In this document: one piece after another, positions 1-6,446 of the stretch
Layout of the letters: every line of letters begins with the position of its first letter
Position numbering within the stretch: position 1 is the first letter of the stretch
Origin: Nanobdellota archaeon
GTDB lineage: Archaea; Nanobdellota; Nanobdellia; Pacearchaeales; GW2011-AR1
DNA: 13,364 nucleotides
Direction of reading: 5' to 3'
Assembly: GCA_030688225.1 (NCBI GenBank)
Contig: JAUYIO010000056.1
Location: 1-13,364, forward strand
The notes under the pieces: model-generated
Database searches by the model: none
Seen by the model: only the letters and a program-made list of their open reading frames with translations
What the model was told of the DNA's origin: nothing
Translations under genes and position numbers: made by a program

Positions 1-611
1 CCACAATCAAGAAGAACTTTTGAATTCGGAGTCTGTAACAAAATGCAACTTCTTCCAACTTGTCTTCCGCTTCCAAGAAAAGTCATTCTTATCCATTCAT
101 CTACTTTTTCAGGATTCCACTCTTTGTAAATTTTTTTTCCTGTTTCATTAAGGAATTTTCTTCTATAATTATTATTTGCATAAAGAACTTCTCTGATATT
201 TTCTGTGATTTGACTTTTTATTGCAGGGCTTCTTTGAACTTGCGGGGTCCATAAAGTTTTAATTCTTACTTCTTCAAGTATAGAGCCTTGTTTTCCAATA
301 ACCATTCCAGGTCTTTTTGCTTCAATTATTACAATACTTCTGTGAAAATCAAAAATAACATTTGTAATCTCTGCCTCAGTAGGAACTATCTCTTTTATGT
401 CTTTTTCTGTTTGTTCTTTATCATGGAGAATTTTTTGGTCTGCACGCAATTCAATTCTTTTTTTTATTTCATTTACAATTTCTTTTATTTTTCCTTCTCC
501 TTCCTTGAAAAAACTTTCATTATCTGTGTAAAGGACTATGTTTGCTCCTTCAAAATTCGCTTCAGTTATCTTACTTTGCAGTTTCTCAGTTATATTTTTC
601 AGAATGTCCAT
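1..611 (-). CDS. fttA: aCPSF1/FttA, KH-domain beta-CASP ribonuclease for mRNA 3'-end cleavage and termination (N-terminal 203 aa, runs off the left edge)
   Basis: This is the first 203 codons of the archaeal CPSF73-like nuclease, which cleaves nascent RNA behind U-rich stretches to terminate transcription. Reading leftwards from the ATG at 611, residues 1-65 form a first KH-like domain. A second KH domain at about 70-145 contains the GxxG loop GKQG at 106-109 (context RPGMVIGKQGS). From about residue 175 the metallo-beta-lactamase fold begins with MTFLGSGRQVGRSCILLQT, matching the family pattern (LGxxREVGRS), and ends at LLDC. The catalytic HxHxDH motif and the beta-CASP domain would lie beyond the edge; full-length members are about 630-650 aa. 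It follows psmB by 17 nt and is probably co-transcribed with it, an arrangement known in other archaea. Identification rests on domain order and motifs and is firm; only the N-terminus is present. Confidence 0.93.
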   Translation of the reverse strand, partial: MDILKNITEKLQSKITEANFEGANIVLYTDNESFFKEGEGKIKEIVNEIKKRIELRADQKILHDKEQTEKDIKEIVPTEAEITNVIFDFHRSIVIIEAKRPGMVIGKQGSILEEVRIKTLWTPQVQRSPAIKSQITENIREVLYANNNYRRKFLNETGKKIYKEWNPEKVDEWIRMTFLGSGRQVGRSCILLQTPNSKVLLDC

Positions 612-630
612 TTTAAAAATTTAAAAATTT
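612..630 (-). repeat. Tandem TTTAAAAA units in the psmB-aCPSF1 spacer (two oligo-U tracts in the transcript)
   Basis: The spacer consists of two exact copies of TTTAAAAA (612-619 and 620-627) plus TTT reaching into the psmB stop codon. In the minus-strand transcript this gives two U5 tracts between the psmB stop and the aCPSF1 start. Archaeal termination depends on such oligo-U tracts, so this may partly uncouple aCPSF1 from psmB. It may equally be an ordinary A/T-rich spacer. Confidence 0.4.
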
Positions 631-1297
631 AATTTTTCTTGTCGTCTTTATAGTCAGGCTCAATTGTCTGCTCAACTACTTTCTTTATCCCCTCTTTTGT
701 AATTGTAAAAATATCAATACCATAACCGCTTCCAACATCTCTTTGTGTTGAGGATTTCAAAGCTTCTTTTGCAAGTTCAATTCCTTCTTTAATGCTCAAA
801 TCTTTTTTGTATAATCTTTCCAATAAACCAAGAACATAAGGCATTCCTGAGCCGAAATTAGCGTCGTAATCATTAACTCTGTAAACTCCTCCTGCGGGTT
901 CAATAGTGTATAATTCTGTTGTTCCGTCTTCATTAAACCCTCCTACTAAACTTCCTACTATGTTCGGAATCATAGATGGTTGTCTTACATTAGAATAAGT
1001 TATTGATGCTGCAAGATTTGCAGATTGCTTAACTGTCGGTCTTGATCTTGAACGAAGTTCTTTTAATTTTAACTCTGCAGACAATAATTTCCCAAGTCTT
1101 TGTGCATCTGCTGCTCCTCCTGTCCAAGAACTTACAAGATAATCATTTATTTGAACAACTTTTTTTGCATCTTTACTCATTACAAGATTTCCTGCAGTAA
1201 CCTGCCTGTCAGCAGCCATTACAATTCCATCTTTGCAAACAATTCCAAGAATTGTCGTCCCTGTTTTCAAAATTGATTTTTTTAACTCACTATCCAT
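629..1297 (-). CDS. psmB: 20S proteasome beta subunit (catalytic)
   Basis: This is the proteolytic subunit of the archaeal 20S proteasome, an N-terminal nucleophile hydrolase that assembles as two inner heptameric rings between rings of PsmA. A 13-residue propeptide ends in KTG, and cleavage would expose Thr14 as mature Thr1 (TTILGIV). Other catalytic positions are present: Asp30 (mature Asp17), Lys46 (Lys33), Ser150 in FGSG, and Asp187/Ser190 in QRDVGSG. At 222 aa it has normal family length. Residues 57-61 read SWTGG where the family usually has a small or aliphatic residue followed by AG, so the S1 pocket position 45 is Trp58. The C-terminus (after about 212) is charged and polar. A strong TATA box lies at 1344-1356, giving a short leader. 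aCPSF1 follows 17 nt downstream. The psmA gene lies about 7 kb away on the other strand. Confidence 0.97.
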   Translation of the reverse strand: MDSELKKSILKTGTTILGIVCKDGIVMAADRQVTAGNLVMSKDAKKVVQINDYLVSSWTGGAADAQRLGKLLSAELKLKELRSRSRPTVKQSANLAASITYSNVRQPSMIPNIVGSLVGGFNEDGTTELYTIEPAGGVYRVNDYDANFGSGMPYVLGLLERLYKKDLSIKEGIELAKEALKSSTQRDVGSGYGIDIFTITKEGIKKVVEQTIEPDYKDDKKN

Positions 1298-1343
1298 TTT
1301 AATTTTTTAAGAATAAATCTTACAATATGTAGGAGAAAAGAGG

Positions 1344-1356
1344 GTTTATAAATTTT
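1344..1356 (-). promoter_or_regulatory. TATA/BRE promoter of psmB
   Basis: On the minus strand the sequence is CAAAAAATTTATAAACC, a clear archaeal TATA box with an A-rich upstream element. It is centred about 52 nt before the psmB ATG, so transcription would begin near 1323 and leave a leader of about 26 nt. No Shine-Dalgarno-like sequence is visible in that leader. Confidence 0.6.
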
Positions 1357-1380
1357 TTGATTGGGAGAAATTTGAGAATA

Positions 1381-1398
1381 AAGTCTGAATAAAGACTT
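1381..1398 (-). terminator. Small hairpin after the zinc-ribbon/HEPN gene, possible terminator
   Basis: AAGTCT-GAATAA-AGACTT is a perfect 6-bp stem with a 6-nt loop, 16 nt beyond the stop codon of the zinc-ribbon/HEPN gene. No run of U follows it closely, and archaea mainly terminate at U tracts, so it could instead be an mRNA 3'-end stabiliser or chance. Confidence 0.3.
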
Positions 1399-1414
1399 AC
1401 TTTTTACACAGAAT

Positions 1415-2119
1415 TTATTGAGTAATCCTGTCAAATTCATCCATTATATTATCTATATCTAATGATGTATGATTTAGAGGACTTAATTGTATTTGTATTT
1501 TTCTACCTCTTTTTGCTATTTGTCTAATCGTTTCTAAATCCTTGGGATTTGTCATTAAGTCATGTATGACTTTATTTCTTTTTTCATTAAATTCAAGAAT
1601 TGATTTATACATATTTTTATTAATAATTCCCAATAAATAACTTATTGTATTATAATCATAAAGATATTTTGGTTTAAATTTTTTACTTAATAATTCTAAT
1701 CTGTCCTTATCATTGCTTGTTGAATCTTCTATTTCCTTTTTAAGATAAGCCTCAATAACATTATGTATTAAAGAAATTGCTTCAATAAAGCATTTACTCC
1801 TTAGAGCATGTTCTATAACATCTTCAAAACTATTTGAATCTATTCTTATTATTTTAACAAGTTCGTCAATTTGTTGGTCTTCCAATTTAGCCTCTTTGTC
1901 ATAGATAGATTCAACTTCAAATAAACCATAATGCCCACATTTTGAACATTCAAAAGGTCTATTAAATCCCATATCATAATCTGCTTGTTGCCCCTCTGTC
2001 ATTGCAGAATAATCTTGTGATAATTCATGCATTTCTCCACCACACTTAGGACATTTTCTTGTTTCAAAAGGCTCATCAAAATATCCTTGCTCTTCCAACC
2101 ATCTTTTTGTTAAACTCAT
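1415..2119 (-). CDS. Zinc-ribbon plus HEPN-domain protein, putative RNase
   Basis: No named family is recognised, but two parts are visible in the 234 aa. The N-terminal third carries CPKC (Cys23, Cys26) and CSKC (Cys58, Cys61), a four-Cys zinc ribbon. After a linker, residues about 95-205 are all-helical and contain FNEKRNKVIHDLM, with Arg181-Asn182 and His186 forming the Rx4H motif that marks catalytically active HEPN ribonucleases; an earlier helix (EAISLIHNVIEAYL, 113-126) fits the HEPN fold. HEPN domains occur in toxins, CRISPR effectors, abortive-infection proteins and rRNA processing. No MNT-type antitoxin adjoins it. The ATG at 2119 overlaps the stop of a 23-aa Cys-rich ORF by ATGA, and that ORF has its own TATA box. 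Neighbours are psmB downstream and Rad50 upstream. An RNA-binding or RNA-cleaving role is inferred. The HEPN call is from motif and helix pattern only. Confidence 0.8.
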   Translation of the reverse strand: MSLTKRWLEEQGYFDEPFETRKCPKCGGEMHELSQDYSAMTEGQQADYDMGFNRPFECSKCGHYGLFEVESIYDKEAKLEDQQIDELVKIIRIDSNSFEDVIEHALRSKCFIEAISLIHNVIEAYLKKEIEDSTSNDKDRLELLSKKFKPKYLYDYNTISYLLGIINKNMYKSILEFNEKRNKVIHDLMTNPKDLETIRQIAKRGRKIQIQLSPLNHTSLDIDNIMDEFDRITQ

Positions 2120-2187
2120 CTCCCCTCACACCACTCACAAGATTTAGTTGAACAATCAGAGTTTAATATTTTCATTTCTTTTTCCAT
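2116..2187 (-). CDS. 23-aa Cys-rich micro-ORF translationally coupled to the zinc-ribbon/HEPN gene
   Basis: This short frame begins at ATG 2187 and ends at TGA 2116-2118, which overlaps the ATG of the zinc-ribbon/HEPN gene as ATGA. The product begins MEKEMKILNS and ends DCSTKSCEWCEGR, with Cys12, Cys17 and Cys20 in a CxxxxCxxC pattern. A TATA-like element at 2207-2220 is centred 27 nt before the ATG, as for a leaderless mRNA. The coupling and promoter position argue that it is translated, as a leader peptide or a small metal-binding partner. It is too short for any homology judgement. An alternative is that it is only the 5' leader of the HEPN mRNA. Confidence 0.45.
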   Translation of the reverse strand: MEKEMKILNSDCSTKSCEWCEGR

Positions 2188-2206
2188 ATAGGTATTTGGA
2201 GATTAG

Positions 2207-2220
2207 AGTTTTTATTTTTA
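2207..2220 (-). promoter_or_regulatory. TATA-like promoter of the micro-ORF and zinc-ribbon/HEPN gene
   Basis: The minus strand reads ATAAAAATAAAAAC directly after the Rad50 stop codon. Its centre is about 27 nt before the micro-ORF ATG at 2187, so a transcript would start at or next to that ATG. It suggests that the HEPN unit is transcribed separately from mre11-rad50. Confidence 0.45.
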
Positions 2221-4266
2221 TCATTCCATTCTGCTAATCCCATTTTCTTTTCTGAATTTCAAAACATTCTCTACAAAACCTTCTATCTTCTGTTCATGGC
2301 TTACAATTATTAACTGATTAACATTTAATTGCTCTAAGACTCCGCGCATTTTATCCAATTGCTGATCTGAAAATCCATCTGTTGGTTCGTCAAGAATGAC
2401 CAAATCTTTTGTTTTTATTTTGCTTAGAAGAGAATTAATTATTTGGTTGAGAGAAAGACGATACGCGAGAGCTATTGCAGTTCTTTCTCCTCCTGACAAG
2501 TAAGAATAATCAATTTCATAATCCTGATATTCTATTATTGGTGTGAAGTCATCATTTAGGCTAACATTGAAAGAATCTGAAACCAGCATTGAGAACCATT
2601 CTGCAAAGAGATGGGAAAATTCTGATTTAAGTCTTATCATTACGTTCTTCTCCACAAAAGAGACAAGAGGGATGAATCTTTTTGAAAGCCAATCTTCAAG
2701 GCTATTTATGTAATCAAGCTGTTTTTTAACTAGCTCTGTTTTTTCTATATTTTGTTTTAACTCTTCCAGATGTCTTGAAAAAACTTCTATTTCTTTTTTC
2801 AATTCTGCAACTTTTATCTCTGCCATTTGTTCTTCCTCAATAGACTTGTCAAGTTCTTTTTGTTTTTCCAAGAAAACATCATCAAATTTAGACAATTCAA
2901 GAACAGAATTGTCAAGAGTTTCTATATGATGGTTAAGTATTTCTATATCTTTTTCAAGAGAGACTGTTATCTTCTGCATATCTCCAAGTCTTTTTTTCTT
3001 TTCATCAATTCCCTGCAGTTTAATCTTAAGCAAATTTAATTCATTAATTTTCTTTTCTTTTAAAAAAATATCTGAATCAATCTTTTTCATATTCTCCTGT
3101 ATAACCAGCATTTCTTTTTGTAGTTCCGATATTTTTCTTGTGTTCTCTGCAGAATCTGAATGAACTTTATTAAGAACATTTGCCCTATAAACTGCTTCAA
3201 CACTTTGCAAACACGTCGGACAAATTTCAAGATTTGAAAATTTTTGTTCTAATTTTCTGTTTTCTTCATTTTTTAGGTTGAGGGAACTTGATAGAGAATT
3301 CATCTCAATTCTTTGTTCATTTAACTTTTCTTTATTCTTTCTCAGCAGCAGGATTTCCTCTTCTAATTTTTTAATTTCATCGTAATCAAAAGAGAGAGAT
3401 TCTAACTGAAGTATTTGTTCTTCAATTTCTCCCATGAGCTTGTGATTTTCAGAGATTGTCTCTTTCTTGTTGGAAAGGAAAATTCTTGTTTTGTCAATTT
3501 CCTGTTGTAATCTTCTCTTCTCTTCTATCTTTTTAGAGACTTCATCTTTTTCCTGCTGGAAATATCTTCTTCTGTCTTTTTTCACAGAAAATTCTTTTTC
3601 AGCTTCAAGCAAATTTTCCTTTTTTTCACCTAACTCAATTTCTTTTGATACAAGATTTAATTTATCTTGTTCAAGATTATCAGTTATTCCTTCCTTTTTT
3701 CTTTTTTCTTCTCTTAATTTAGAAGCAATAATTGACGTATTTTCTATTATCTTCTTGTATTTGTCAATTCCAAAAACATGGCGAAGAGTGTTTATTCTTG
3801 TTTCTGAATCCTGCAAAATAATTTGCTTCATCTCTTCTTGAGGAGTATATACTGTAAATTTGTAAAGAATGTTTTGCTTTTTTGAGAATTCTTTTGGATA
3901 ATTTAAAAGTCCTAAAACTTCACTTTTTAATTCTGTCACAGCTATTTCTCTTTTTTCTCCATCAATAGTTATTGAACAATCATCTTGGGAAATTGTTTTT
4001 CCTCTTTTAAGAGTTCTTTCAATTACAATTTGTTTTCCATCAACTTCAAATTCTATCAAAACTCCTCCTGATTCTGCCCCGTTTCTCAGCAAAGAAGAAC
4101 CTCTTTGTCCTGGCTGCAATCCGAACAAAGCAAATTCTATTCCGAGTAATATTGATGTTTTTCCAGAACCAATATCTCCTGACAAAAGTGTAGAACCAGA
4201 AGCAAAATTTACTTCTTGATTTTCATAACTTCTTATATTCTTCAGGATTATTTTTTTTAAAATCAT
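2221..4266 (-). CDS. rad50: Rad50 ATPase (SMC-like DNA double-strand-break repair)
   Basis: This is the ATPase partner of Mre11, which tethers and processes DNA ends. The Walker A motif GDIGSGKTS is at 30-38 and the Q-loop Gln143 lies in YTPQEE. Two long Lys/Glu-rich coiled coils (about 175-340 and 360-530) flank the zinc hook CPTC at 349-352. The ABC signature YLSGGERTA is at 589-597, Walker B LVILDEPTD at 622-630, and the switch His657 in IIVSHEQK. All catalytic elements are intact. At 681 aa it is shorter than typical archaeal Rad50 (about 850-900 aa), and the loss falls in the coiled coils, so the hook arms are short. It follows mre11 with one base between stop and start and must form one operon with it. 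Confidence 0.97.
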   Translation of the reverse strand: MILKKIILKNIRSYENQEVNFASGSTLLSGDIGSGKTSILLGIEFALFGLQPGQRGSSLLRNGAESGGVLIEFEVDGKQIVIERTLKRGKTISQDDCSITIDGEKREIAVTELKSEVLGLLNYPKEFSKKQNILYKFTVYTPQEEMKQIILQDSETRINTLRHVFGIDKYKKIIENTSIIASKLREEKRKKEGITDNLEQDKLNLVSKEIELGEKKENLLEAEKEFSVKKDRRRYFQQEKDEVSKKIEEKRRLQQEIDKTRIFLSNKKETISENHKLMGEIEEQILQLESLSFDYDEIKKLEEEILLLRKNKEKLNEQRIEMNSLSSSLNLKNEENRKLEQKFSNLEICPTCLQSVEAVYRANVLNKVHSDSAENTRKISELQKEMLVIQENMKKIDSDIFLKEKKINELNLLKIKLQGIDEKKKRLGDMQKITVSLEKDIEILNHHIETLDNSVLELSKFDDVFLEKQKELDKSIEEEQMAEIKVAELKKEIEVFSRHLEELKQNIEKTELVKKQLDYINSLEDWLSKRFIPLVSFVEKNVMIRLKSEFSHLFAEWFSMLVSDSFNVSLNDDFTPIIEYQDYEIDYSYLSGGERTAIALAYRLSLNQIINSLLSKIKTKDLVILDEPTDGFSDQQLDKMRGVLEQLNVNQLIIVSHEQKIEGFVENVLKFRKENGISRME

Positions 4267-4267
4267 C

Positions 4268-5428
4268 TTAGATTTTTAGAATATTTTTTACGTTTTGCAA
4301 TACTCTGTCTTCAAAAACAGAAGATGTTTCTCCTTCCTGTTTTTCCATTGAGAGAGAATTAATTAATTGGGGAATTAACTTGTTAAAATCAGACGGGTTT
4401 TTCTCAGCATAAACTTTTATTGTTTCATCTTCCAAGTTTTCTGTATCCTCTACTTCAATTTCAAGTTTTACATCTTTTATTTTTAAATCATGAGTGTTTT
4501 TAAGGAGAAAGTAAGCTTTTTTTTGTTTTACAAATTCTTCAATTTGCGTAAATTTTATGTCTGAGTTTGTTCCGTTTTCCAATTCTCCTCTTATTCTCAA
4601 CAAAATTATCTTGTTTTCTAATTCCATTTTATTAAGTTCTGAGATTATTTTCTCTGTTGCATTCAGAGCGTTATTTGTTTTTATTTCAAGAAAGAGAACA
4701 TCTTTTAATTTCAATTCCATTTTCTTCAAAGAGTTTTTTGAGTCTGTGTCAACAATATAGAAACTTCCATGATGCAAATCTTCAAGTTCCTGGAAATTAT
4801 TTGGGAAAATTGGGCCGGGATAAACAAAATTTTCATATTGAAAATCCATATGTAAATGTCCAAGAGCATAATAATCTGCTTTAGGAAGCAATCTTGTTTC
4901 TACAGAGTTCATCGGAAGATTTCCTGTGGCTTTGTCAATTGCTGTGTGAAGCATGAAAATTTTAAACATTCCAGGAGTGTCATTGATTTTTACTCTTCTC
5001 AAATCTTCTACTTCTAAACCTGATTTTCTTCCAGGATATCCATATAATGCAATTCCTTGATAAATTGTTGGGTTAAGAATTATATTCTCTCCGTTTTCTT
5101 CAAAATCTGCAACATTTTTGCAAAAACCTGCTTTTTCAAGAACATCTAAGAAAGTTTTTCCAGATGCAGAATAATCGTGAGAACCTGCAATAATAAAACA
5201 AGGTATTCTTGACTCTTTTAATTTTTTGAATTCTGCAAATGTTTTCTTGAGGATATCTATTCCAGGATATGCTGAATCAAATAAATCTCCTGCGATTAAA
5301 ACGAATTCAACTTTTTCTTTTATACACAAATCAATTGCCATTTCAAAAGATTTGAAATTTAAATCAAGGAGAGGTTCTTGTTTCCATCCTCCAAGATGGA
5401 CATCTGCGATATGTGCGAATTTTACCAT
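4268..5428 (-). CDS. mre11: Mre11 nuclease
   Basis: This metallophosphoesterase acts as a 3'-5' exonuclease and endonuclease on DNA ends in complex with Rad50. Phosphodiesterase motifs are in order: Asp9 and His11 in IADVHLGGW, Asp48 in AGDLFD, His84-Asp85 in AGSHDY, His161 in FMLHTA, and His191/His193 in ALGHLHMDF. The position that is usually Asn in GNHD (a metal ligand, Asn84 in Pyrococcus furiosus) is Ser83 here. Residues about 240-300 form the capping domain, and the tail after about 330 is probably the Rad50-binding region. At 386 aa it has normal archaeal length. A TATA box at 5450-5460 is centred about 26 nt before the ATG at 5428, which supports both this start and a leaderless transcript. 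Rad50 follows after one base. Confidence 0.96.
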   Translation of the reverse strand: MVKFAHIADVHLGGWKQEPLLDLNFKSFEMAIDLCIKEKVEFVLIAGDLFDSAYPGIDILKKTFAEFKKLKESRIPCFIIAGSHDYSASGKTFLDVLEKAGFCKNVADFEENGENIILNPTIYQGIALYGYPGRKSGLEVEDLRRVKINDTPGMFKIFMLHTAIDKATGNLPMNSVETRLLPKADYYALGHLHMDFQYENFVYPGPIFPNNFQELEDLHHGSFYIVDTDSKNSLKKMELKLKDVLFLEIKTNNALNATEKIISELNKMELENKIILLRIRGELENGTNSDIKFTQIEEFVKQKKAYFLLKNTHDLKIKDVKLEIEVEDTENLEDETIKVYAEKNPSDFNKLIPQLINSLSMEKQEGETSSVFEDRVLQNVKNILKI

Positions 5429-5449
5429 AAAGAAGAATAATTGTTAAGG

Positions 5450-5460
5450 TATATAAAAAT
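5450..5460 (-). promoter_or_regulatory. TATA promoter of mre11-rad50
   Basis: The minus strand reads ATTTTTATATACC, a strong archaeal TATA box, centred about 26 nt upstream of the mre11 ATG at 5428. Transcription would start at or within a base or two of the ATG. The same T-rich stretch lies about 25 nt beyond the methyltransferase stop and might also terminate that upstream operon. Confidence 0.6.
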
Positions 5461-5483
5461 AGTTGTTGTTAAGTGTTGATAAA

Positions 5484-6026
5484 TCACATCAATTCCCAAA
5501 CAAATAATTCTTCATAAAAAAGTTTTTTCCTCACGAGAATTTTGTGTTTGTAATTTTTCATCTCTTTTCTTATTCTGCTCATAGGAGTAAAACTGCTTGT
5601 GAGCAAAAAAATTTTCCCTTTTTTGCAAAGATATTTTTTTGCCTGTTTCAGAAATTCCAAAATTGTTTCGTCTCCTTTTTTCCCTCCAGAAGTGTCTCTT
5701 TCTTTGTCAAATTTGTTTTCAGGAAGATAAGGTGGATTGAAAATAATCAAGTCAAATTTTCCTTTTATATTTTCAAATAAATCTGATTTAATGCAATTAA
5801 ATCCTAAAGATTTGCAAAGTTTAACTGCTCTCTGATTTACATCACAAGAAAAAATATTTTTCTTTTTTATTCCAGATTCATTTGCAATTTTTAGATTAAC
5901 TCCTGAGCCAGAGCCTATTTCAAGAAATTTTAAATCAGAGTTTTTCTTTAGGAGTTTTGGAATTTCTTTTTTTAAAATATCTGACATTAAAAAAGAATCT
6001 TCATCAGGAGAATAAATCTCAGACAT
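5484..6026 (-). CDS. HemK2/Mtq2-type protein methyltransferase (probable release-factor glutamine methyltransferase)
   Basis: This Rossmann-fold SAM-dependent methyltransferase is of the HemK2 (N6AMT1/Mtq2) family, whose members methylate the Gln of the GGQ motif in class I release factors. Visible motifs are YSPDEDSFLM near the N-terminus (the family's YxPxEDS), the SAM loop FLEIGSGSGV, the acidic ribose-binding end of strand 2 (FSCDVN), and the catalytic NPPYLP. The ATG at 6026 gives 180 aa, puts the conserved YxPxEDS just after the N-terminus, and leaves one base after the stop of the preceding gene. An earlier in-frame ATG at 6074 would add 16 residues inside that upstream gene and is unlikely. 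It is the third gene of the unit with RNase J and a tail-anchored protein. The aRF1 substrate is inferred from the family; no Trm112 partner is seen here. Confidence 0.88.
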   Translation of the reverse strand: MSEIYSPDEDSFLMSDILKKEIPKLLKKNSDLKFLEIGSGSGVNLKIANESGIKKKNIFSCDVNQRAVKLCKSLGFNCIKSDLFENIKGKFDLIIFNPPYLPENKFDKERDTSGGKKGDETILEFLKQAKKYLCKKGKIFLLTSSFTPMSRIRKEMKNYKHKILVRKKLFYEELFVWELM

Positions 6027-6027
6027 T

Positions 6028-6444
6028 TTATCCTCTAAATAAATTTGCAATCTGTTCTTTAAACAATAAAACAATTACAAGTCCTGCAATTAATACAAAC
6101 AAAACTATTGCCAAAAGAATTATTGCAACTTTTTCAGGTTTGTCTTTTTCTTGTTTTTGTTGTTGATTTTGTTTGGAAGGAATTAATTTCTGGAAAAATC
6201 CCCCTAATGTCCCTTTTGGTTTTTCATTAGATTGTGCAGTGGTTTGAGTCTTAGGAGAAATTTGTTGTTGAACAGGTTCTGGTTGTTGAGAATATCCTGC
6301 TTGTTCCATCTGAAGAGCTCTTGCAGCCTCTTCAATATCCTGTTTTTTATATCCTGCGTTATAAAAACTTTGCATTGCATGTTGCAAAGTTTCTCCTTTT
6401 GCAATTGCAAGTTTCAATCCTTCAAAAATATCTTGTTTCACCAT
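6028..6444 (-). CDS. Tail-anchored membrane protein of unknown function
   Basis: No family is recognised in this 138-aa protein. Residues 1-45 look helical, with a compact amphipathic pattern (GLKLAIAKGETLQHAMQSF, then AGYKKQDIEEAARAL) that recalls a small UBA-like three-helix bundle. Residues 50-105 are a low-complexity Gln/Pro/Lys-rich linker. Residues about 106-127 are a single strongly hydrophobic transmembrane helix, followed by a short tail (FKEQIANLFRG). No signal peptide is present, so the N-terminal domain and linker would face the cytoplasm on a C-terminal anchor. It starts two bases after the RNase J stop and ends one base before the methyltransferase start, so the three are almost certainly co-transcribed. 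A role in tethering a partner to the membrane is speculation. Confidence 0.8.
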   Translation of the reverse strand: MVKQDIFEGLKLAIAKGETLQHAMQSFYNAGYKKQDIEEAARALQMEQAGYSQQPEPVQQQISPKTQTTAQSNEKPKGTLGGFFQKLIPSKQNQQQKQEKDKPEKVAIILLAIVLFVLIAGLVIVLLFKEQIANLFRG

Positions 6445-6446
6445 CT

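Noticed and set aside
60..632. Open plus-strand frames (64 and 114 aa) opposite the start of aCPSF1
   Set aside because: They are Phe/Ser-rich antisense shadows of a well-matched KH/beta-CASP gene on the minus strand.
1415..2187. Classical HEPN/MNT toxin-antitoxin pair
   Set aside because: No nucleotidyltransferase motif occurs in the adjoining ORFs; the upstream partner is only 23 aa.
6027..6074. Upstream ATG at 6074 for the HemK2-type methyltransferase
   Set aside because: It would add 16 residues overlapping the tail-anchored gene; the ATG at 6026 sits one base after that gene's stop and directly before the conserved YxPxEDS motif.
6204..6410. 68-aa minus-strand frame inside the tail-anchored protein gene
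   Set aside because: It overlaps a better-supported gene with a clear membrane helix and operon spacing, and has no domain features.
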